From: Daucus carota subsp. sativus
Lineage: Eukaryota > Streptophyta > Magnoliopsida > Apiales > Apiaceae
DNA: 64,000 nt
Direction of reading: 5' to 3'
Assembly: GCF_001625215.2 (NCBI RefSeq)
Contig: NC_030385.2
Coordinates: 43,115,598 to 43,179,597, forward strand
The translations under genes and the position numbers were made by a program. The notes under the pieces were generated by a model. The model was given only the letters and a program-made list of their open reading frames with translations. It was not told the origin of the DNA and did not search any database. Shown here one piece after another: positions 52,269 through 63,784 of the stretch. The first letter of the stretch is position 1. Each line of letters starts with the position of its first letter.

Positions 52269-53020
52269 TAAGATGAAATCTCCAGGACTACACCACACCC
52301 ATGTAGAATTGAAATTATTTACTATAGTAAAAGACAAATTTTTATCTCACACAAACTTGAGGTTAAGGGATTCACATTCAAACAACTTAATATTTTCAAA
52401 TTTTTTAACATGATATCAAAAATGTGATTATAAGAATATTGAGTTCGAGTCTCGTAATAATATTATTGATTATTATTTGTTAATTTAACAAATATTATAT
52501 TATGATAGTCGGAAAAGAAACGAGATCCCAATTACCATGCCAATATTGTGTACTGTGATGAACCTAAACTTAAACAAAATTCCCAACTATCTAATTATTA
52601 AAATGAAATTATTAATTATAAGGGGTCCATACAAACACGAAATCCCACATGTCTTCTACATCTATCTATTCTTAACGAGCGCAATGCCCATTTAGCTCTT
52701 TACCCACGGGTTATCCATATTTTACCCGATTCCTACTATAAAATACACATTTTACTTGACCCATTTAGTAAACTAAACCGGAATATAACCGACTCCCCCA
52801 GCTAAAGTTCTGCGCTTGCCTTCTTCACGGAAATTGATTGCTGATTTATTCCTTTGTCTTCTTATTTCGGCATTCACCTCTTTCATAATAGAAAGTGCGT
52901 GTAATCAGGGTATCTTATGCTATGTCTGTTTTTTTTTTCAAATTTCAAACTGAAGTTCTTTGTTTTCTATCAAAGAGTTATTTTTTGGTGAATGATTTTG
53001 GACAGGAGACTCATCAGCGA
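52269..53020. other. Intergenic DNA before the unrecognised multi-exon locus
   Basis: AT-rich at first, then a more balanced stretch from about 52800 that could be promoter or leader for the locus starting at 53021. Confidence 0.35.
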
Positions 53021-55317
53021 TGGATTCACATTCGCAGCAGCCGATGACTAACCGGTCAAGCACAGGTTTTCACTCGAGAAGCCTGCACTAATAATAGTCT
53101 TTTTCAAAAATTGAACTCTGCTATCTGTGAATTCGACTCTAATGTATTGGCTTTGCTATCTTCTAAGGTGTAGGTCGCAAGAGAAATCATGAAAATCAAG
53201 AAGATAGTTCATTTGCTGGCATCAGCTTAACCATGGCCTGAAATTCATCAATCCAACATTGTACTTGCTGCTGTGTTATGCTTAAAGTAGGAACACCACG
53301 TGTTTGTTTATTTAATTCACCATTAGCATGATATAGCAGGTAGCCGTCGCCAAGTATCTGGTAATGCGTTATGTTTATTTCTTCAATGATGCACTGAAAA
53401 CATTAAGAAATCCAAGAAGATTAGTACTTCGTCGGCCTTTGATAGTATCAGCTCATGAAAAAATGGTATTGACACTCACTCACTATAATTTGTTTCTGAT
53501 TTGTCATCGATGACTTACACCCATTCCATCATTCATCACTTTTTTTTATTGCAGCCACGAATCGTATTCCGCTATCAGCTGTTGATCAGAATGCATCCAA
53601 TCAATGTATGTTCGATTTTACTGTCAAATGTACAAAATGTACACAGTTGCAGGTATCATGAATTTTCTTACATATTTCTTAAAACTGAAAAGAAAATGGT
53701 GAGCAAACGATGCTAAAACCGGGAAATCAGTTTAAAGATCATGATACCTGAAGATTTTTAAATTTTATCTTTTCCCGGTGGTGTGGTAGTGGTTCAAGGC
53801 ATTTAGAAAAATATTTTACTAATTCTTTCTCAAGAACAGGGTTTAAAGGCTATGGAAAGAATACAATAATGAACGAGTTCCATTATGAATAAGTTCTTTA
53901 CGCGTCTGAGGTGCTTTGTTTAATTATTTCCTTAACTTTCTGTTGTTATTTGTGTTTCTTTTAGTGGAATAGACTTGGGAAAGAAAATGAATCATGTTAC
54001 TCAAAACTCTGGATCTCAAGACTTAGAAAATCAGCTTATTGGTTCAAATGTCTGGTACACAAGTGAGGGCCAAAGCCAGCAACCATTTCTTCAGATCAGT
54101 CTCCTCTTGCTACAGAAACACAGGACTGATGAACAAATCTCGCTGGTGCGGAGGCCCCTCTATGGCAAGTTGAAGCAAAGCAGTTCCACCAGGCTGCGAA
54201 TCCTGCACCAGAACCTGAAATGCTCTCTGGGCACTAGAGCCGCCTCTATGTAACCCCTGTTCGAAAAGTCTTGACGGTGTAGAAATGTTTGGTTTGACTT
54301 CGCCAGCTGTTGTGCAGGTAAAAACTTCTGTTGGAACTCTTATAACATGGAATTTTAATGTAATTTTCTAATATATTAGTTGAAGTATCTGATCTGGTAT
54401 CCTGTTTTCTTTACAAGCTTTCTGGCTATCAAATGATCATTGCACTCCTGCGCTATTTATATGATTGTTGAGGAGAAGCCAACATTTCCCAACAAACTCT
54501 ATCCAATAGATCTGCCAGTAGGAGTTCTACTCAAAAGCGGCACGACCGTGGTCCGGGAATGCACAATATCATAAAGAGTCTTCAGACTACCCCTGATCAA
54601 ACAAGCGGATTTGCATCAGGTATTTTGTTGAACAATGAAATCATGTTGTTGTGTGATTTGAATGTTGCAGCCATATAGTCACTACCATATAGCATACCTA
54701 AATGTTAATTTGTCATAGTTTCGTATCTTTTAAGACATGAAATGTATATTTGTTTGTAAGACATGTCCTTTATCCCCTGTATATTTATTTGCATTATTCT
54801 ACAATTACTATCTTCTCCTGATCAGCTCTTATGCCTTATTTTTCGCATTTGTTTATATTTTTTATGTTTCTAAATATCTGTGTTGATGATATGTAGGTTC
54901 TGGGATGGATTATAACACGGGTTCAAACGAGGCATAAGTTCTACATGGTTTGCCGCCAAATCTCTAACTATGCAGCATCTACTTTGCTTACTGTTTTAAT
55001 GTTTTTCGTAGTCCGTAAACACTGTTGGACTGATTTAGAAGACGAAAGCACGCAAGGTATTATTTTACCACAATCTAATGTGGTTTCCACCATTTCCAGG
55101 TCTTATGTTGAAGCATCAAAGAAATACTTTTGTTTCAATTTGTAAGAGCACTACTTGCCTAGATATTCACCATGTATCTGTTGTGTTTTATTTTTTGAGG
55201 TAGCATGTCATATACCTAGAGCTCTTGGTACAGCTCTACATCAATTTCTGAGCAATAGGGAGGAAAGGATTGAAAGACAAAAAACTGATTATCAAAAGCA
55301 AGATGCCCAGTCAATAG

Positions 55318-57153
55318 CAGACCATAAATTGCAGTATGGTTAATCTTTTGGATTTGTTAAAGACTACATGTGAATTGTGATCGTGTGATGAAGCTATATT
55401 TGGGTAGTATTTATGAATTCTAATGAAGTTATAACTAAAATGTTTCAATCTGCATATTAGAAGAAATGATATAGGAACTAAGAGAGTGAACAACCTATTT
55501 ATACACATCCAAAGCTAACCTTGCACCTGGACCCTGCTAATTTCGGAGCCTTGGCTATGAACTTGAATTGTGCTGCATTTGGTCCTTGATTAGCATATTT
55601 TCTGGCCTTGAGCGGTAACTAATTAGGCAGATAAGAAAAAATTACTTGCGGTTATAGAACTACAAGAGCCTATTCTTAGCTTAGCTTTTTTAGTACAAAA
55701 ACTTCACATGGATATATTACATTAAAAATGTGTCAAGTATTGGACCCTTTAGATTGCAATCAGACACTCTCTCACAAATATAGCATTTTTAAAATCTTTT
55801 AGGGCAAATAAAAATCTATTAAAATAAAATCCAGATGTGCCAAAGAAGAATTTGGTAAATTGTAGACTGTGATAATTTGCAACTGATTAGAAATTTTAGG
55901 CTATAATGATTTGGTTTATGATGCATGATTGCCTGATATATAATGACTGTTTTCAGATACACATACTGATGGATCATACAGATACAAGATTATTGACGAG
56001 GTAACTGAAATTGAGATCATAGTGCAGAGAAACTGCAGATAAATTATTGTTACAACCTTGAATTTGTTTCTATCAATTTTGTTAGTGAAGTACTTTCTAT
56101 ATACACACTTTATAATTTAAAGTGCTTTCTCTTAATAATGTGAAAAGACTCCGAGGCTTTTGAAAATGGTTTTATCTTTTATTTGATACTTTTTCTTTGG
56201 TAATAAACCTATAGCAGTTTACCCTCTAACTACACCAGACCATAAATTGCAGTATGGTTAATCTTTTGGATTTGTTAAAGACTACATGTGAATTGTGATC
56301 GTGTGATGAAGCTATATTTGGGTAGTATTTATGAATTCTAATGAAGTTATAACTAAAATGTTTCAATCTGCATATTAGAAGAAATGATATAGGAACTAAG
56401 AGAGTGAACAACCTATTTATACACATCCAAAGCTAACCTTGCACCTGGACCCTGCTAATTTCGGAGCCTTGGCTATGAACTTGAATTGTGCTGCATTTGG
56501 TCCTTGATTAGCATATTTTCTGGCCTTGAGCGGTAACTAATTAGGCAGATAAGAAAAAATTACTTGCGGTTATAGAACTACAAGAGCCTATTCTTAGCTT
56601 AGCTTTTTTAGTACAAAAACTTCACATGGATATATTACATTAAAAATGTGTCAAGTATTGGACCCTTTAGATTGCAATCAGACACTCTCTCACAAATATA
56701 GCATTTTTAAAATCTTTTAGGGCAAATAAAAATCTATTAAAATAAAATCCAGATGTGCCAAAGAAGAATTTGGTAAATTGTAGACTGTGATAATTTGCAA
56801 CTGATTAGAAATTTTAGGCTATAATGATTTGGTTTATGATGCATGATTGCCTGATATATAATGACTGTTTTCAGATACACATACTGATGGATCATACAGA
56901 TACAAGATTATTGACGAGGTAACTGAAATTGAGATCATAGTGCAGAGAAACTGCAGATAAATTATTGTTACAACCTTGAATTTGTTTCTATCAATTTTGT
57001 TAGTGAAGTACTTTCTATATACACACTTTATAATTTAAAGTGCTTTCTCTTAATAATGTGAAAAGACTCCGAGGCTTTTGAAAATGGTTTTATCTTTTAT
57101 TTGATACTTTTTCTTTGGTAATAAACCTATAGCAGTTTACCCTCTAACTACAC
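55318..57153 (+). repeat. 918-bp near-perfect tandem duplication
   Basis: 55318-56235 is repeated at 56236-57153 with no differences that I noticed, including all AT-rich intron sequence. Each copy holds CATAAATTGCAGTATGG near its start and the candidate exon DTHTDGSYRYKIIDE. The near identity points to a recent event or to an assembly artefact. Confidence 0.93.
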
Positions 57154-57680
57154 CAGATTTTTGGTTCAATCTTTTATTCACAGAACTACAAGCAACAAAT
57201 TAGATTTTCCCTTCATAATTTTTGTGACAGGGAGGCGCATCCCTCATAAGTCATAACAGGATTTGCAGGAAATTGGTTTGGGTACTCTGGATTACTGGCT
57301 GAGACAGTTTTAATATTAATTTATAATATTGAATTAATAATATGCCACTAAGCTATTTACAAAATATTACATCTGGCATCCTTATAAAACTGAAGATTCA
57401 CATATCTTTTACAGCCCGTCTTCCCCAGATCAGAATTAGGACACTCTGATGGCAAACATTTATATTAACTTTATTTTTGTTAACATTTCTAAGATACATT
57501 AAAAATAAAATAAAAAATTCCAAATCAATATTTCAGGTGCTTACAATATCATAAAAGCAGCTCTAATGATGCACTTTACTATATTTATCATGGGTGTAAG
57601 ACAACTTACGAGATTAGCCACTATATGTAACCTGGCTCTGAAGTGCACGGAGGTTTGAAGTTTACTCTTAGAGTCACAGT

Positions 57681-57732
57681 TTTTAGATGGCCATTCATGA
57701 TTAGTTTTTTAGATGGCCATTCATGATTGATA
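57681..57732 (+). repeat. 26-bp tandem duplication
   Basis: TTTTAGATGGCCATTCATGA plus six bases is repeated directly with only the boundary changed. Confidence 0.9.
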
Positions 57733-58759
57733 GGGTGATGAATATTATGTATAATTGACCTGTCATGAGCATAATAGGCTAAGACTAAATCATATGCTTC
57801 TCTGTTCATTCACTTTTCAGAATCAAACATGGCCCAGGTGTGGAAACTATCTTTAGAAGACAGAATATAGTCATGTTTAGCGAATCTAACAGAGGAAGTA
57901 CATTGTTAGAGACGGGTAAGGAGAATTACACAATGAAACTTTGTAATCTTGCACAAAGTTGGAGTACTATTATTTTACAATTTTGGTTCTTGATGAGAGT
58001 TTGATTAATTTTATTGGATATCACTACTTAAGTATTCTTCCATGCTACTTATACTAATATTAATTTCTTACATTATTAATGTTTGTAGTATATAAGGTAG
58101 GCAAATTGTCCTATAGTAACATTTAGATAATATCATTACCAGTATGTAACATCGCTATATATTCGTTACAATTTACATTTGATACCTGCAAGAATTCTAT
58201 TGATTTTTTAGTTGATATTCTGTCATTTACTATCCAGGACGAACTCCTCACACTGTCATAGATCAGAATCTCATGGATCAGACTATGTCATCGCTAGACA
58301 AAGGAACACGTGGTAATTTATCACTTTTTGTCGTGACATCTTGATATATTCTAAAAAAGTTTGCTAATGTTAGGTGCAGATCTATGAATTTTTGTGACGT
58401 CTTGGATGCTTTACACAAGGTTCATAAATAGGCATTGTCAGCTGATACGGCTTCTAACCCATTGCCTCCATTACTGACAAATATAGTTTTCTGTAAAACC
58501 ATGACATTGCTTAATGTCCCCAAGGTAAGCAGGATCATGATCATCATCTTTGATTTTATTATAGTAGTAGGTAGAATAGCCGTTAAACAAGTGTCAAAAT
58601 CTCAGAACAAGATGAATATATTTGATTATCTATTTGACTCCCACAGGCAGACTTCCTAAAGAAAAAGTTCGCGTTCCAGAACTATTTTGTCACAAGGATA
58701 TTAAACTGGCGTATTAATATCAATATTTTAAGTGTATTCCTTTTCCATCATCATCTCAA

Positions 58760-60478
58760 TTCATAGGTAAACAAAGGCATGTAAATTACTATAAACATAA
58801 TGTAGGAAGGGGTATAGAAATAGTATTTCACCTTACTACACTCATTCCCCTGATTACATATTATCTCTTCGGCCTGTCAAGGGAATGCCCCTCATAGTTC
58901 AACCTTTGAATTAGGTTGCCAGATTAAGATTGATTTCCGACCGTGTGTTCTTTCAAATAAGGTGCACAACTTGCTCCAGACATATCCTAGACATTTGACG
59001 GTTTTGTTGTTTAATGGCTTGAGTCATCCTTTTGGTTTGAGAATAATATCAGTAAATTTATGTTTACTCTTAGTTACTCATGAAAATAGTATGATAGGAT
59101 ATGTCTGGGGTAAATAGATAAGCTGCTCCTGATGTTGATTTTAGCTACTGATCTGAGCTAGCTGCAACATCAGGAGCAGCCAGGATATGTTGCTGCTAGC
59201 TCAGATCACAAGAGTCTGTTGCAGCACAGCCTATCTCATTGCAGCATAATGTTGTGTTGGTGATAAACTTTTTTGGCCATACCACAAGGTAGTTTCGCAA
59301 CTATTCTTTTTCTACTGTAATGCACGTGCAGATCTATGAAAAGCTCCAATGATTGAGGGATATCACGTTTAAAGTAGCATAAGTAGAGTGAGAAACTGCA
59401 TGGCCTAAGAGATAGACTTACATAGTTATGTCAATGCTAGCTGGTGATTCACATTACTTGGATATTGGACAATATCAGCTACAAAAAGAGCAGCATAATT
59501 ATCATATCATGTGAAGAAGCCATCTGTAATTTCCATCAGCATTACAACTTTCCTTTACCTTTGCTGTGCAGGCTCTGTCTCTACAACGATTATGACAACT
59601 ATATTTTCTCTGGAGAGCAGCCTATGCTTTATTGTCAAAGGAACATCTAAGTTAAAGAGGAATAGGTGTGTTTTCTTACTATAAGGCTACATATATTTGC
59701 TCTGTGCACATTATGGCTAATGTTGTAGCTACTCCAGCAACTGAGATAGCTGAATAGAGAGCATTTTCTATCGAGAAATACTTAAATCTTAACCTCTATG
59801 TTTACTTCAATATTTCTCTTATATACATAACTGATATAAAAGAGAAAAAAATCTTTATCTATTACGGATTATGCCCGGATAAAATAAAAGATAATTTCAA
59901 TGAATTAAAAGTCACTGAAACTCTAACTACATATTTTGCTTTTGGTTTTATATTCCTAAAATGATCAACTTCTTTATATCCACCATTAGCTTGCTACAGT
60001 TGAAAACCAAAGAACCAGTTCAATAAATGGGAGATTGAATGCAGGAGTAGTGCTGTAAGCCTGTAACACCCTACATCTCTGTTTTAATTTAAATTAATAC
60101 TGCTGGCTATGCTTTTTTTGTATTGTTATTAGTGGCTGATAACAATATTACATATTGTACAGAATCTTAAAGAAACATTAAAATGATTTGAGGATGCATC
60201 TAATTACTAGACACTCATAACTTCACTAATGCTTGATTCTAATTGCAGAAATTGCATGTTTTCTGCGTGTCTACATTCTTTTAGTTGATTTTTTCTTATG
60301 GAGTGCATTGTTGTCTTCATGTGAGATACCAATGGAGATTATAAATATCCTGAAATCTGAAATTTTTTTTGCCCATGGCAGCGTGTTCATCCGAGGCCCA
60401 TTAATACAAATTCTCTAGCATTTTATAAGCATTTTTTATATCATAGTGTTTGATGTGGCATACTTTTGATTTTTGTAT
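58760..60478. other. Continuation of the unrecognised locus, no exon chosen
   Basis: Mixed composition similar to intron DNA. Contains the overlapping inverted repeats at 59122-59208 and motif-free frames at 59444-59650 and 60233-60418. Confidence 0.35.
59122..59208. repeat. Two overlapping inverted repeats
   Basis: GCTGCTCCTGATGTTG (59122-59137) pairs perfectly with CAACATCAGGAGCAGC (59165-59180). TGATCTGAGCTAGC and eight further bases (59149-59170) pair with 59187-59208 at 21 of 22 positions. The right arm of the first and the left arm of the second overlap at 59165-59170, so the two hairpins exclude each other. Confidence 0.85.
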
Positions 60479-60672
60479 GGGTAATGCTACATACCCCAAA
60501 ATCCAAAAATCTTTACCAAATGATGTGGCAAACAAGTGGCAAATTATGATTGGGTGATTGATGAATCTGCAGGGGGTCTCATTATTATGGGACTGAATAT
60601 AGCCAATCAGATTTCACCACATCATTTGGGAAAAATATTTGGGATTATTTTTTGGGGTCCCTATCATTTTCC
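60479..60672. mobile_element. Mutator-like MITE with 9-bp target duplication
   Basis: 194 bp. The ends GGGTAATGCTACATACCCC and GGGGTCCCTATCATTTTCC are imperfect inverted repeats, with strong inner arms (CCAAATGATGTGGC with CCACATCATTTGGG). The flanks TTTTTGTAT at 60470-60478 and 60673-60681 are identical. Nine bases fit Mutator-like elements; if the last T is chance, an 8-bp hAT duplication is the alternative. Confidence 0.82.
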
Positions 60673-60964
60673 TTTTTGTATAGCTTTGGGTAGTTCTGGG
60701 TATTTTCTTGATGGCCAAGCTCATGCCGCTGCCGCCACTGGTTTGTTAGCTCGCACTGAATTTCACCTGCACATGCCACCAGCTATAGCTGTGACAACAA
60801 GAGGGAGATTAAAAGGATTGAGACTGCAGCTATCACTTCTTGACCGTGAATTTGATGATCTAGGTTTGTTGATACTTAGTAGTAAGAGTTCACTTATACA
60901 CAAAGGATGCAGTTCAAAAGCATCTTCATTGCATTCACATGCTTGCAATCAAATTCTGACATAA
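60673..60964 (+). pseudogene. Coding-like segment beside the MITE, product unrecognised
   Basis: A frame open from inside the MITE continues through 60673-60963. Its part after the MITE (SSGYFLDGQAHAAAATGLLA, TEFHLHMPPAIAVTTRGRLK, LRLQLSLLDREFDDL) is less AT-rich than the surroundings and ends near a possible donor at 60864 (GATCTAG|GTTTGT). I know no family with these words. It may be an exon of the preceding locus. The ATG at 60536 lies inside the MITE and is unlikely to be the natural start. Confidence 0.3.
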
Positions 60965-61140
60965 TAGCTCTGATACTTTCCATGTTTGGCGTGCGGGTAT
61001 ACAGAGTCAGTGTTTTATTGTAACATTGTTTGTTTTTCCTGTATAACTTGACCATAAGATTTTTTATGCGGCAAATTAAGTTGATTGTACCTATCAAAGA
61101 GTGGCCGTTAGTTATATAGTTTGGTTGACATGTTTTTTCT

Positions 61141-61183
<43 letters not shown>

Positions 61184-61663
61184 TTTCTTCTGCTTGGCCG
61201 TTTTAGGTAGAATTAAAAAAAAAATTCTCCATATTATAGTTAATTTATTCTAGAATGTCAGCATTTTTTAAAATTTAATAATTTAAATTTGCTTATATTT
61301 ATTATTATTCAAATAATGTCTGAAGAACTCAAAGTTTTTTATTAAGATGTAAAAATTAAACCAGGAATCTAGAATTTTAAAAACATGATGTAATATATAA
61401 AAATTAATAAATTAATAAGAATAATAAAGATACAAATATTACCTTCACTATATTTCGTTCGCATAAATCTCAATTTTTCATAGTGTATACCACATATCCT
61501 AAATAACTGATTTTTTGATGATGCAATACCTGTAAATATAAATAATATGCATAATAAAGATAAAAAATCTAATGTTAATATTAATTTAATTTATCTTCCA
61601 ACCTCATTTTAATAAAAATTTTAATAATTTACCCGCACGCGAAGCGCGGGCATAATTCCCTAG
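60965..61663 (+). mobile_element. Helitron 3' end with undefined 5' end
   Basis: Near 61632 the hairpin CCCGCACGCGAAGCGCGGG is followed by CATAATTCC, CTAG at 61660-61663 and a host T, the Helitron 3' signature. The 5' end could not be placed; an AT microsatellite (61144-61181) and AT-rich DNA precede it. The start given is only the end of the preceding frame. Confidence 0.55.
61144..61181. repeat. (AT)n microsatellite
   Basis: About 19 AT units without interruption. Confidence 0.95.
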
Positions 61664-62106
61664 TGATAATTAAAACTGTGTATTATGATGGGTCCAAAAT
61701 AAATTTTTACTTATTCTGTTTTAAAATATAAGTTGTATGATTTTTCGACATATATTTTTAGAATTTTTGACAGAATTGCTAAAATTAATATATTTGATTT
61801 TTTTTCCTCAATTATAATATTAATCATATAGTTCTGTTCAAAAAAAAAATTTAAAAACAATTTTAACCATGCGGTTAAAATTTTAGAAATATGTGTTAAA
61901 CAATAAACCATCTTCCTTCCCAAAAAAAAAAAGATGTGTATGTCAAAACGGAAAAATTACCTCGTATACTTTATGTTAAGGAATTCGGAACAACTTAAAA
62001 TTCCGACTTTTTTCAAAATAACACAAGCATTGGGATTGCGAGAACACTTTGAGTCATTAAACATCGTACATTGTGGGATTACCATAAATCAAATTCGAAT
62101 AAATTA
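61664..62106. other. AT-rich intergenic DNA
   Basis: Nothing recognised. The 70-codon minus-strand frame at 61711-61923 is low complexity (Ile, Lys, Asn, Leu rich). Confidence 0.4.
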
Positions 62107-62562
62107 AGAGATCATTTGGCTGGGAGTTATGAGGAATCAGCTATATGGGTATGAAATCAGTCAAACCCATACTTAGTGTGTTGGTTGGATTTATTTTTAT
62201 CTTCATACCCATACCTAATCCCCATATTATGAGTTTTTGAAAGTAGTGGGGAGACAGGTATGAGATGATGGTATGAGTATCATTATTAATGTTCTTTTTT
62301 TAATTTTCGAAAAAACATTAATAATATCAATAAAATATTTACATGTACAAATAAATGTCATTAATAATAATAAAAATATTATAATTTTTTATTTAATAAA
62401 ATAAAATAATTTAATCAATAACATGATAATATCTTAAATTAACTAGATTCATTCTAATACCCAACCAAACACATGATATCATATATGACACCTTAACCTC
62501 ACACCACACCGACCCGATTCTTAATTCCAACCAAATACCTCTACACCAACCAAACGACCTCT
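62107..62562. mobile_element. PIF/Harbinger- or hAT-like MITE
   Basis: 456 bp with ends AGAGATCATTTGGCTGG and CCAACCAAACGACCTCT (imperfect inverted repeats) and inner CATACCC and AATACCCAACCAAACAC blocks in opposite orientation. The flanks (TTA left, AGA right) show no clean target duplication. Confidence 0.55.
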
Positions 62563-62831
62563 AGAAGGTTTTTTATGGTGTGCCCATGCACATATGCTAC
62601 GCACTAAAATTCATGTATTTAATTCATTTTGATTGGTTATTATTAATGGTGGACAAAAATTTTACCAATCAAAACAAGTTAAATATAACAAATTTAGAGT
62701 TTAAAATGTGCCATGGTGCACACTAACCAAACCCTAAATTAAAATTATAATTATGTATTTGTGATTGATTCAGACGAAAACAGAATCCTGACATATAAAT
62801 AATCAAAATTGTGTACAATATACGGTGGTCC

Positions 62832-63727
62832 AAATTAATATCAAATCTTTCCTATCTAATAATTGTGATGCTACCAATTTCATAGGTGATGTATGCAGTG
62901 TTGTAAAAAGCGGGAATCGGACTTAGTCGGTGAAGGCACCGTCCAGCGATTAATCGGATAATCGGAGATTAATCGGAGTGATTAATCGGATCATTAATCG
63001 TAATCAATTTAATATTATTTTTAAAATTATATATATATTTATATAATTATATATAATATAAATTTATAGTCTTATAAAATCAAATAAATTGATGATTTTT
63101 TATAACACAAAACATGATACAAGTCGAGTCATCTCATATATAAACTTGAATTTGATTGAATTTGCGAAAGAAGATATTGCAAATTTATGTAATTAGAGTT
63201 TGGGAGCTAATGAAAGAATGAAAGGTAATAAAAACAACTTTAATTTATGTGTCATTTCCGTGCCTTTTGTTTTATTTAAAATTAAATTTAAAATTTTAAA
63301 AAAAAATTACTTTTTATTTAATTTTTTTTAAAATTCACCGATTTTTGACCGACTTTTTCCGATTAATCCCGACTTTTAACCGATTAATCCCGATTTTTAG
63401 AAAAAACGATTTTTTCACCGATTAACGCTTAATCGAGACGGTAGCCGACCGAACAGCGATTAATCGGCGATTAATCCCGATTAATCGCCGACTTTTAGAA
63501 CACTGGATGTATGTTGGATTGCTCGATATTTTATTGTATTACTTTTTAGATCAAAGAATTTTAATATTCTATGTGTTAAGCGATCTGAAAACAAAACGGC
63601 TATTTGTGTAGCTCGTTCCTTGTTTCACAATCAGATTGTAGTTGACAGTTCGGGGGTTTGTCCCGGCTGGATGAGTTCCGATGAGTGATTTCTGTTAATA
63701 AAATCATTTGTTTGTCAAAAAAATAAT
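62832..63727 (+). pseudogene. Degraded LINE reverse-transcriptase 3' end (RNase H-like), split by a hAT element
   Basis: Removing 62896-63513 (element plus one target copy) leaves one continuous frame: NCDATNFIGDVCWIARYF, then FRSKNFNILCVKRSENKTAI and CVARSLFHNQIVV, ending at a stop near 63686. The pattern (acidic GDV, then KRSxNxxAxxxARSL) fits the C-terminal RNase H-like domain of plant L1-type LINEs. A short 3' untranslated region ending in an A-rich run (about 63715-63728) follows, as expected for a LINE. Only this last part of the element is present. Confidence 0.65.
62896..63505. mobile_element. hAT-type element with perfect 8-bp target duplication
   Basis: 610 bp. It starts CAGTGTTGTAAAAAG and ends CTTTTAGAACACTG (imperfect inverted repeats). 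GATGTATG flanks it on both sides (62888-62895, 63506-63513). Both ends carry many ATTAATCGG/CCGATTAAT words in opposite orientation around an AT-rich middle. No transposase frame. Confidence 0.88.
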
Positions 63728-63784
63728 TAAATAATTATATATATTATGATAGGGCATAAATTATAATAAATTATCCTCTAATAA

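Larger units (their letters stand above)
53021..58758 (+). pseudogene. Unrecognised multi-exon gene or pseudogene with short, mostly phase-1 exons
   Basis: I do not recognise the product. Candidate exons: 53021-53066 (MDSHSQQPMTNRSSTG), 53174-53206, 53341-53361 and 53555-53605 (TNRIPLSAVDQNASNQ) join in frame, every intron in phase 1. Further candidates lie at about 54477-54619 (NRSASRSSTQKR, NIIKSLQTTPDQTSGF), 55003-55056 (VRKHCWTDLEDESTQ), 55232-55339, 55957-56000 (DTHTDGSYRYKIIDE), 57825-57917, 58240-58310 (RTPHTVIDQNLMDQTMSSLD) and 58648-58758. The peptides are polar with recurring QQ..NRS and R.P..(A/I)DQN patterns. Phase-1 continuity fails between some exons, and a 918-bp duplication repeats one exon and part of another, so the reading frame is probably broken. 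The polar segments remind me of N-terminal extensions of plant Helitron proteins, but no Rep or helicase motif is present, so that is a guess. Confidence 0.35.

Noticed and set aside
60536..60964. Intact 142-residue gene starting at 60536
   Set aside because: Its ATG and first third lie inside a MITE defined by a 9-bp duplication, so the start is not ancestral.
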